Below the pieces are notes generated by a model, which saw nothing but the letters and a program-made list of their open reading frames with translations, ran no database searches and was not told the DNA's origin. Position numbers and translations under genes: made by a program. Shown here piece after piece: positions 1 through 5,185 of a stretch of DNA of 6,216 nt (position 1 is the first letter of the stretch; each line of letters starts with the position of its first letter). Location: assembly GCA_017407765.1 (NCBI GenBank), contig JAFQVZ010000279.1:1-6216 (forward strand). Direction: 5' to 3'. Origin of the DNA: Clostridia bacterium. Lineage in GTDB: Bacteria > Bacillota > Clostridia > Oscillospirales > Butyricicoccaceae.

Positions 1-1284
1 ACCTTCAAGGTACATGAGTTTGTCAATGAGAAAAAGCCTAAGACTGCCGTTATTGCAGGCGGCGGCTTTATCGGCCTTGAAATGGCTGAGAACCTCTGTG
101 AGCTGGGCATTGAAGTAACCCTGGTTGAGCGTCTCGAGCAGGTGCTGTCGCCTCTCGATGCCGATATGGTGTCGCAGATCCACACGCTTCTCCGCAGCCA
201 CGGCATCAATCTCAAGCTGGGCAGCAGCATCGAAGGCTTTGAGCAGGACGGCGAATGTATTAAAACATTGCTCAAGGATGAAGAGCCCGTCTGTGCCGAT
301 ATGGTGCTTATGGCTATCGGTGTAACTCCTGACACCGCTCTTGCAAAGGCAGCAGGATTTGAACTGGGAATCAAGGGTTCTATCGTTGTTAATGACAAGA
401 TGGAGACATCGCTGCCCGATATCTATGCAGTAGGTGATGCCGTTCAGGTAAAGCATTTTGTTACCGGCAATGATGCCCTTATTTCGCTGGCCGGCCCTGC
501 CAACAAGCAGGGACGTATCGCAGCCGATAATATCTGTGGCAGAAACAGCAGCTTTGGCGGCGCGCAGGGTTCTTCGGTGATCAAGCTGTTTGATATGACG
601 GCAGCATCCACAGGTATAAATGAAAAGGCAGCCAAGGAGGCGGGTATCGACTATGATAAGATAGTTCTGTCGCCTGCATCCCATGCCGGATATTATCCCG
701 GCGGCAAGGTGATGACCATGAAGGTCATCTATGAGCGTGATACACTCAGGCTGCTTGGTGCACAGATCGTCGGATACGACGGCGTAGACAAACGCATAGA
801 TGTCCTTGCAACGGCTATCCACTGCGGCATGAAGGGCGATGAGCTGGCCGAACTCGATCTTGCCTATGCACCTCCTTATTCTTCGGCTAAGGATCCCGTA
901 AATATGGCCGGATTCATGATCGAAAATATTGCGGGCGGCCTTGTGAAGCAGTTCCATTGGCATGATGTGCCCAACCTGCCCCGCGATGGCAGCGTAACGC
1001 TTCTTGATACAAGAAAGCCCGTTGAATATGAGAAGGGTTATGCCGAAGGCTTCGTTAATATCCCGGTTGACGAACTGCGCGAGAGACTTGGCGAGATCGA
1101 CCCCGAAAAGCCTGTTTATGTCATGTGTCAGAGCGGCGTAAGAAGCTATATTGCCACAAGGATACTCATGCAGAACGGATTTGACGCATATAATTTCTCG
1201 GGCGGCTACCGTTTTTATGAGATAGTCACCAAAGAAATGCTCGCAAGCCGAGAGAGCTTCCCCTGCGGCATGGATAAGAAATAA
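1..1284 (+). CDS. CoA-disulfide/persulfide reductase with C-terminal rhodanese domain (5' partial)
   Basis: The reading frame is open from base 1, so the true start lies upstream; 427 residues are visible of a family usually near 550. In visible numbering, GGGFIG (20-25) is the dinucleotide-binding Rossmann motif. Glu43, at the end of the next strand, suggests preference for NADH over NADPH (inference). YAVGDA (142-147) is the second FAD-contact motif. Residues 288-305, with YAPPYSSAKDPVN, match the dimerisation-domain motif of CoA-disulfide reductases. A rhodanese domain spans about 320-410, with the active-site loop CQSGVRS and its catalytic Cys376. In characterised relatives, such two-domain enzymes reduce CoA-disulfide, CoA-persulfide or polysulfide with NAD(P)H in the cytoplasm. 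The flavin-side redox cysteine would sit in the missing N-terminus, so it cannot be verified. Cys422 in a PCGM tail is an extra cysteine. A hairpin terminator follows the stop by 12 bases. An NADH oxidase-type reductase with a fused rhodanese is the alternative wording. Confidence 0.9.
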   Translation, partial: TFKVHEFVNEKKPKTAVIAGGGFIGLEMAENLCELGIEVTLVERLEQVLSPLDADMVSQIHTLLRSHGINLKLGSSIEGFEQDGECIKTLLKDEEPVCADMVLMAIGVTPDTALAKAAGFELGIKGSIVVNDKMETSLPDIYAVGDAVQVKHFVTGNDALISLAGPANKQGRIAADNICGRNSSFGGAQGSSVIKLFDMTAASTGINEKAAKEAGIDYDKIVLSPASHAGYYPGGKVMTMKVIYERDTLRLLGAQIVGYDGVDKRIDVLATAIHCGMKGDELAELDLAYAPPYSSAKDPVNMAGFMIENIAGGLVKQFHWHDVPNLPRDGSVTLLDTRKPVEYEKGYAEGFVNIPVDELRERLGEIDPEKPVYVMCQSGVRSYIATRILMQNGFDAYNFSGGYRFYEIVTKEMLASRESFPCGMDKK

Positions 1285-1296
1285 ATAGCGATTATG

Positions 1297-1333
1297 ATAA
1301 GTCCCTCTTCTTATTTTTCGAGGAGGGACTTAT
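1297..1333 (+). terminator. Rho-independent-like hairpin after the reductase gene
   Basis: An 11-bp perfect stem, ATAAGTCCCTC (1297-1307) with GAGGGACTTAT (1323-1333), begins 12 bases after the stop codon. Three more pairs (one G-U) can extend it inward to a 9-base loop. The following U-rich stretch is short (TTG after the stem), so termination strength is uncertain, but position and stem quality fit an intrinsic terminator for the reductase. Confidence 0.7.
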
Positions 1334-1363
1334 TTGTGATTAAGTCACAGAATATAGTATACA
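1334..1363 (+). promoter_or_regulatory. Tentative promoter of the short-chain dehydrogenase gene
   Basis: The best-scoring pair I can find upstream of the dehydrogenase is TTGTGA (1334-1339, 4 of 6 matches to TTGACA) and TATACA (1358-1363, 4 of 6 to TATAAT) with an 18-base spacer. Other -10 candidates (TATAGT at 1353, TATACT at 1371) match better themselves but lack any recognisable -35. A promoter somewhere here is expected because a terminator precedes it. The exact elements are uncertain. Confidence 0.35.
1335..1349. promoter_or_regulatory. CRP/Rex-like palindrome TGTGA-N5-TCACA
   Basis: TGTGATTAAGTCACA is a palindrome centred on 1342 in which 12 of 14 paired positions are complementary. 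The TGTGA/TCACA half-sites are those known for CRP-type and Rex-type regulators, but both families normally show a 6-base spacer and here it is 5. It overlaps the suggested -35 of the dehydrogenase promoter. A Crp/Fnr regulator is encoded 0.9 kb downstream, which makes it a candidate binder by inference only. Confidence 0.4.
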
Positions 1364-1379
1364 CATTGAGTATACTATA
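1353..1379. promoter_or_regulatory. Perfect 10-bp inverted repeat, operator candidate
   Basis: TATAGTATAC (1353-1362) and GTATACTATA (1370-1379) are exact reverse complements separated by the 7 bases ACATTGA. The 27-bp element ends 35 bases before the dehydrogenase start codon and overlaps every plausible -10 box. No U-tract follows and it lies just after a separate terminator, so a protein-binding operator is more likely than a second terminator. The binding regulator is not identifiable from sequence. Confidence 0.55.
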
Positions 1380-1413
1380 ACCATAAAAAACAAAAACACA
1401 GGAGGTACTTACT

Positions 1414-2163
1414 ATGAAGAGACTTGAATATAAGGTTGCAGTTATCACAGGCGGAAGCCGCGGCATCGGATATGCCACAGCTCAGGCATTCCTCAGAGAA
1501 GGCGCAACAGTTATTATCGCTGCAAGCTCGCAGGCATCGGCCGATAAGGCTGCCGAGCAGCTGAGACAGGAGTTCCCCGAATCGACAGTTGGAGCTATCA
1601 GCCCCAATCTTGCATCCCTTCAGGAGGTAAGAGATGCTTTCAAGTATATCCGCGAAGAATTCGGATGTGTTGACATCCTTGTAAACAACGCAGGTGTTTC
1701 CGAGAGCACACCCTTCACAGAGTATAGCGAAGAGGCCTTTGACAGGGTTATGGACCTCAATGTAAAGGGTATATTCAACGCCACACGCGCTGCAAGCGAA
1801 TGTATGCTTGACAGAGGTTCGGGTGTTATCCTCAACACATCTTCCATGGTAAGTAAATATGGTCAGCCCAGCGGCCTCGCATATCCCGTTTCCAAGTTTG
1901 CCGTAAACGGCCTGACAGTCTCGCTGGCGCGCGAGCTGGGTCCCAAGGGCATCCGAGTAAACGCAGTTGCCCCCGGCATCACAGAGACCGATATGATGAA
2001 GCAGGTTCCCAAAGAGGTCATCGAGCCTCTGATCGCTCAGATCCCCCTCAGGCGTCTTGGCCAGCCCGAAGATATTGCAAATGCATTCGTATTCCTTGCA
2101 TCGGATGAGGCATCTTATATCACAGGCGTAGTCCTCAGCGTCGACGGCATGGCAAGAAGCTGA
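1414..2163 (+). CDS. Short-chain dehydrogenase/reductase (FabG/KR-like SDR)
   Basis: A 249-residue classical SDR, the usual family length, predicted to be a cytoplasmic NAD(P)-dependent oxidoreductase acting on an alcohol/ketone pair. The cofactor motif TGGSRGIG is at 12-19, NNAG at 91-94, active-site Asn116, Ser144, Tyr157 and Lys161 (YxxxK) are all present, and APG at 187-189 closes the cofactor site. The C-terminus ends VDGMARS where FabG proteins usually have an xDGG motif. The start is fixed by AGGAGGT at 1400-1406 with a 7-base spacer. The gene has its own upstream region with two palindromes, and it converges on the regulator gene across a shared terminator. It resembles 3-oxoacyl-ACP reductases, but no other fatty-acid genes are nearby, so the substrate is unknown; a sugar, polyol or steroid substrate is equally possible. 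Confidence 0.92.
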   Translation: MKRLEYKVAVITGGSRGIGYATAQAFLREGATVIIAASSQASADKAAEQLRQEFPESTVGAISPNLASLQEVRDAFKYIREEFGCVDILVNNAGVSESTPFTEYSEEAFDRVMDLNVKGIFNATRAASECMLDRGSGVILNTSSMVSKYGQPSGLAYPVSKFAVNGLTVSLARELGPKGIRVNAVAPGITETDMMKQVPKEVIEPLIAQIPLRRLGQPEDIANAFVFLASDEASYITGVVLSVDGMARS

Positions 2164-2203
2164 TATTTAAAGTCCATTACTTTTCCCATATCCCATAAAA
2201 CAG

Positions 2204-2238
2204 CCAAGGCTCTGTATGGTATCCATACAGAGCCTTGG
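2204..2238. terminator. Bidirectional terminator between convergent genes
   Basis: A perfect 16-bp stem (2204-2219 with 2223-2238, starting CCAAGG and ending CCTTGG) closes on a 3-base TAT loop. TTTT follows at 2239-2242 and AAAA precedes at 2197-2200, so each strand has a short U-tract. It sits 40 bases after the dehydrogenase stop and 2 bases beyond the regulator's stop on the minus strand, and should terminate both transcripts. Confidence 0.9.
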
Positions 2239-2240
2239 TT

Positions 2241-2897
2241 TTATTCATCAAGTTCTTCAAGCTTTTCAATATCGATTATTTCGATGCATCCGCGGCTGAG
2301 CTTTACAAGTCCGTCAGACTGAAAGGTACGCAACATACGTGTGACCACTTCGCGTGCAGTTCCTATATGACCGGCGATAGCTTCGTGAGTTATTTTAAGG
2401 GTAAGCGAGTCCTCAATAGCGCTTTCGTCCAAAAGAAAATGTGCGAGGCGGCGGTCGATGCCTTTCCACAGCACCTGCTGAGCCATCCACATGATATCGG
2501 TCATGCTGGCAGCAAGCAGCCTGTTTGTATAGTTGGCAAGGGGGGCCGATTTTTCAACAAGCTGACGGTATAGCTGGGGAGGGATGACCCAGAACTCGCT
2601 GTCTTTTTCTGCGGACAAATATATATCGAAGTTTATGCTGTTCATTATGCATGATGCCGAGAGTATGCTTATATCGTGGCCAAACAGGCGTGCAACGGTC
2701 ATTTCGCGGCCGTCTTCGGAAGTTATGTATTCTCTCAGCTGTCCCGACCGAACAACGACGACGCCTATGCAGCTGTCTGATCCGGCGGTTATCAGTGTTC
2801 CGGCAGGCACCCTGCGCAGAACAGTTTCATTAAGCAGGGCTTCCTGTTCAGAGGCTGTAAGTTTATTGAAGACAGAAAAATATTTCCCAAACGACAT
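2241..2897 (-). CDS. Crp/Fnr-family transcriptional regulator
   Basis: The 218-residue protein has the two-domain layout of the family. An N-terminal cNMP-binding-like beta-roll spans about 10-115, a dimerisation helix about 117-145, and a winged helix-turn-helix about 165-210; its recognition helix follows GTAREVVTRML (179-189), close to the FNR-type pattern. The sensor domain has GHDISILSASCIM (73-85) where cAMP receptors have their GE and Arg-Ser/Thr phosphate-binding residues, so cAMP is unlikely as ligand. There is no N-terminal cysteine cluster for an FNR-type iron-sulfur centre. Cysteines are at 43, 83 and 204; Cys83 lies in the sensor core, which makes thiol or sulfur sensing conceivable (inference). 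The start is supported by GAGGTG with an 8-base spacer. A strong promoter lies just upstream, and the gene is divergent from the transporter. Targets are not proven. Confidence 0.92.
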   Translation of the reverse strand: MSFGKYFSVFNKLTASEQEALLNETVLRRVPAGTLITAGSDSCIGVVVVRSGQLREYITSEDGREMTVARLFGHDISILSASCIMNSINFDIYLSAEKDSEFWVIPPQLYRQLVEKSAPLANYTNRLLAASMTDIMWMAQQVLWKGIDRRLAHFLLDESAIEDSLTLKITHEAIAGHIGTAREVVTRMLRTFQSDGLVKLSRGCIEIIDIEKLEELDE

Positions 2898-2920
2898 AGC
2901 TTTATCACCTCATTTATAAA

Positions 2921-2949
2921 ATTATACCGCTATAAAATGGTGAAGTCAA
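2921..2949 (-). promoter_or_regulatory. SigA-type promoter of the Crp/Fnr gene
   Basis: Read on the minus strand, TTGACT (2949-2944) and a perfect TATAAT (2926-2921) are separated by exactly 17 bases. Transcription would start near 2914, giving a leader of about 17 bases that holds the ribosome binding site. Copies of TATAAAAT at 2915-2922 and 2931-2938 flank the -10 region and could be regulator contacts or simple AT-richness. Confidence 0.8.
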
Positions 2950-2983
2950 TCGGCCCTGAGATATATGTTTTTTACGGTTTCTA

Positions 2984-3012
2984 TTGACAAACTCTCCTTT
3001 AATGTGTAAAAG
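2984..3012 (+). promoter_or_regulatory. Promoter of the MFS transporter gene
   Basis: A perfect -35 box TTGACA (2984-2989) is followed after 17 bases by TAAAAG (3007-3012), which matches TATAAT at 4 of 6 positions. A better -10-like TATATT lies at 3013-3018 but would need a 23-base spacer. The weak -10 suggests that activation may be required. Its -35 is 34 bases from the divergent -35 of the regulator gene. Confidence 0.6.
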
Positions 3013-3036
3013 TATATTGAGGAAAGGGGAGAGAGC

Positions 3037-4245
3037 ATGAGTCTCAAAAACAAGTATAATCTGATGTATTTTCTGTTCTGCCTTGTTGGCTGCTGCATCG
3101 GCGGTTTCGTGGCAGTATTTCTTCAGTATAAGGGCGTTTCAAACACACAGATAGGAATCGTAACCGGAGCAGGCTGCGTTTCATCCATCTTTCTGGGCCC
3201 CTGGTTCTCGTCGCTTATTATGAAGATCGATAAGCTGACGGCTCACAAGCTCATCTATGGCATTTATGGATATATAGCGGTCATGTTCACATTTGTGGCA
3301 TTTTCGCCCCTGCCGGCAATCGTTGTTATGGGTCTGTATATCTCCATGCATGCCCTTTACACCTGCTCGGCCTCCTTTATGCAGGTTATTGCCAGCGGCT
3401 ATGTTCAGGACGGCGAGGACATCAATTTTGGCCTTGCTCGCGGCCTGGGAAGCACATCGTGGGCCATCACCAGCCTCTGTGCAGGCTCGATCATTGATAT
3501 GTTTGATCCCCGTGTTCTGGCAATTGGCTTTGTGATCTTCACTGTGCTTATGTTTGCAGTTATGCGCTCGATGCCCGAAACAAAGGTGCAGGGCAAAAAG
3601 GGCGAGAAAGGCGGCTCGATCGGCCATATCATCAAGACATATCCTTCCTATTTCATGGCTCTTATGGGATACGCCCTTTGTATGGCGGCAAGCTCGGCGC
3701 TGGGCACCTATCTGCCCAATATTGTAAAGAGTCTTGGCGGAACAACGTCGACCTTCGGTGTTGCGGCTTTCTGTTCGGCCTTCAGCGAGCTGCCGGTTAT
3801 GGCCTATGCATCCAAGCTGATGAAAAAAGTCGATTCCATGACACTTATGGCTATTGGCGGCATCGCATACGTTGCGCGTACATTTATTATATGCTTTGCA
3901 CCCAGCGTGCCGGTCCTTTTGGTTGGTATGATGTTTCAGAGCATATCCTACGGCCTTATAACGGCAGTCATCACATACTATGTTATTTATAACCTGGCAC
4001 CAAAGGATCAGGTGATGGGTCAGACAATGATCGGTATGTTCACAAGCGGCTGCGGCTCCACCATCGGCAATGTTCTTGGTGGTGTTCTTCAGGATACATT
4101 GGGCCTCAGCGCCATGTATGCTTTCTCCTGCACACTTATCGTTGTGGGCGCCGGAGTTATCATCGCAGCAAAAATGAAAGATGGCAAGGGTGGCAAGATC
4201 GCAAGCCGTGCCGAACTTTTGCTGAAACTCCACGGCAAAAAATAA
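3037..4245 (+). CDS. Major facilitator superfamily transporter, 12 helices
   Basis: A 402-residue integral membrane protein of the usual MFS length. Hydrophobic segments lie at about 9-30, 38-61, 72-90, 93-119, 137-154, 159-177, then after a basic lysine-rich central loop (181-200) at about 203-230, 237-259, 268-288, 291-317, 328-352 and 357-378. FGLARGLGS (131-139), after helix 4, and SELP (250-253), with a charged Glu251 inside a helix, resemble the LacY/nucleoside-symporter-like branch (MFS_1_like), so a proton-coupled importer of a sugar, nucleoside or small organic compound is the best guess. The substrate cannot be read. The start at 3037 is supported by AAGGGGAG about 5 bases upstream. 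The gene is divergent from the Crp/Fnr regulator, suggesting local control, and it ends at its own strong terminator, so it is probably monocistronic. Confidence 0.88.
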   Translation: MSLKNKYNLMYFLFCLVGCCIGGFVAVFLQYKGVSNTQIGIVTGAGCVSSIFLGPWFSSLIMKIDKLTAHKLIYGIYGYIAVMFTFVAFSPLPAIVVMGLYISMHALYTCSASFMQVIASGYVQDGEDINFGLARGLGSTSWAITSLCAGSIIDMFDPRVLAIGFVIFTVLMFAVMRSMPETKVQGKKGEKGGSIGHIIKTYPSYFMALMGYALCMAASSALGTYLPNIVKSLGGTTSTFGVAAFCSAFSELPVMAYASKLMKKVDSMTLMAIGGIAYVARTFIICFAPSVPVLLVGMMFQSISYGLITAVITYYVIYNLAPKDQVMGQTMIGMFTSGCGSTIGNVLGGVLQDTLGLSAMYAFSCTLIVVGAGVIIAAKMKDGKGGKIASRAELLLKLHGKK

Positions 4246-4253
4246 TAGGTTTG

Positions 4254-4284
4254 AAAAACGCTTTCCTTATGGAAGGCGTTTTTT
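4254..4284 (+). terminator. Rho-independent terminator of the MFS gene
   Basis: A 13-bp stem pairs AAAAACGCTTTCC (4254-4266) with 4271-4283 (one G-U pair) around the loop TTAT, and a run of six T residues (4279-4284) forms the descending arm end and U-tract. It starts 8 bases after the transporter stop codon. Confidence 0.92.
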
Positions 4285-4286
4285 AA

Positions 4287-4308
4287 TGCCCCATGATGCA
4301 ATGGGGCA
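4287..4308. promoter_or_regulatory. Perfect 8-bp inverted repeat over the -35 region, operator candidate
   Basis: TGCCCCAT (4287-4294) and ATGGGGCA (4301-4308) are exact reverse complements with a 6-base spacer GATGCA. The element ends 10 bases before the TATAAT of the next promoter and covers where its -35 would be. It is therefore upstream of the expected transcription start and more likely a protein-binding site than a leader RNA hairpin. The binding protein is unknown. Confidence 0.55.
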
Positions 4309-4315
4309 GAAGATG

Positions 4316-4324
4316 TGGTATAAT
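4316..4324 (+). promoter_or_regulatory. Extended -10 promoter of the creatininase-family gene
   Basis: TGGTATAAT is a perfect extended -10 (TGn plus TATAAT at 4319-4324). The -35 window at 4296-4301 reads ATGCAA, a poor match, which extended -10 promoters tolerate. Transcription would start near 4331, giving a leader of about 40 bases before the start codon at 4371. Confidence 0.75.
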
Positions 4325-4370
4325 CCACTTATAAGTCACGGCTATATCATCACATAAAGGAGTTAAAGCT

Positions 4371-5159
4371 ATGTATCTTGCAAAAATGAACTATCTCGAA
4401 GTTGAAGAATATCTCAAGAAGAGCGACACCATCGTTATCCCTGTGGGCAGCCTTGAAAACCACGGCAAACACATGCCTCTGGGCACCGATACCATGATCC
4501 CCGACAAGATCGCCGAGTATCTTAATGAGCGCTCCGATCTTCTTATCGCCCCCACGATCAATTATGGCGCGACCGACGACCTCTGCGGCTTTGCAGGCAC
4601 GGTTTCTCTGGGTGTAGAGGGCCTTATTTCGCTGCTGCGCACCATTTGCGACCAGCTTTACCGTTATGGCTTCCGCCATTTTATGATCCTCAACGGTCAT
4701 GGCGGCAACAATGCCTCCATCCAGGCTGTAGGCATGCATCTTTACCGCAAGGGCGCTTATCTTGCAAACCTCAACTGGTGGCTTATGGCAGGTCAGCTGA
4801 ACCCCAACTGGGCAGGTGGCCATGGCGGCGGCGAAGAGACCGCAGGCGTTATGGCGGTCGACCCTTCGCTCATCAAGTATGAGTATATCGATCTTCCCGA
4901 GGGCATCAGAAATGATGTTTCCGACGAACTGCCCTCCGGCGCATGGACCAATGTCAACTTCAAGGGCGCTGCCGTAACCATCCCCCGCGAGATCAAGGAT
5001 ATCACCGATAACGGCTGGCTGACCCATGCTTTCAAGAACGATCCTCCCACCAAGGCAACCGCCGAGTGGGGCACCGAGATGCTCAAGACCATGGCCGATT
5101 ATATAGCCGAGTTCGGAGAGGCATTCGGCAGAGCGCCCCTGCCCGAGAAGCAGGACTGA
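4371..5159 (+). CDS. Creatininase-family metal-dependent amidohydrolase
   Basis: A 262-residue protein of the creatininase/creatinine amidohydrolase fold (PF02633 type), which in characterised members uses divalent metal to hydrolyse cyclic or linear amides. Family motifs are in order: PVGSLENHGKHMPLGTD (24-40), NGHGGN (108-113) and HGGGEET (151-157). Expected metal and active-site residues Glu29, His31, Asp40, His110, His151 and Glu156 are present. True creatininases carry NGHxEN with an extra metal-binding Glu; here that position is Gly112, so creatinine itself is an unlikely substrate, and members with NGHGGN include formamide hydrolases and peptide-processing enzymes. No signal peptide is seen, so it is cytoplasmic. 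AAAGGAG (4356-4362) with an 8-base spacer fixes the start. It has its own promoter, and an ABC-F gene follows after 26 bases, probably in the same transcript. The specific substrate is unknown. Confidence 0.9.
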   Translation: MYLAKMNYLEVEEYLKKSDTIVIPVGSLENHGKHMPLGTDTMIPDKIAEYLNERSDLLIAPTINYGATDDLCGFAGTVSLGVEGLISLLRTICDQLYRYGFRHFMILNGHGGNNASIQAVGMHLYRKGAYLANLNWWLMAGQLNPNWAGGHGGGEETAGVMAVDPSLIKYEYIDLPEGIRNDVSDELPSGAWTNVNFKGAAVTIPREIKDITDNGWLTHAFKNDPPTKATAEWGTEMLKTMADYIAEFGEAFGRAPLPEKQD

Positions 5160-5185
5160 TCTTATCCTGACAGACGGAGAATAAT

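Noticed and set aside
1285..1413. A riboswitch or small RNA in the spacer before the dehydrogenase gene
   Set aside because: The spacer is fully explained by a terminator hairpin, two palindromes and a ribosome binding site; no multi-helix fold or known riboswitch core motif is visible.
2235..2919. Plus-strand open frames across the regulator gene (2235-2573 and 2584-2919)
   Set aside because: They lie opposite a clear Crp/Fnr gene with its own promoter, ribosome binding site and terminator, and they show no family features.
3181..4233. A 350-codon open frame antisense to the transporter gene
   Set aside because: It has no ribosome binding site or promoter, and its translation is unusually rich in Cys and His with no recognisable domain. 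It is what the complement of a membrane-protein gene with this codon use would give.
4287..4308. The inverted repeat as a second terminator or a riboswitch hairpin
   Set aside because: No U-tract follows, and the perfect TATAAT lies downstream of it, so it should not be in the leader RNA of the next gene.
4350..5027. A 225-codon open frame antisense to the creatininase-family gene
   Set aside because: The sense frame carries a complete conserved metal-site motif set and a good ribosome binding site; the antisense frame has neither motif nor start signal.
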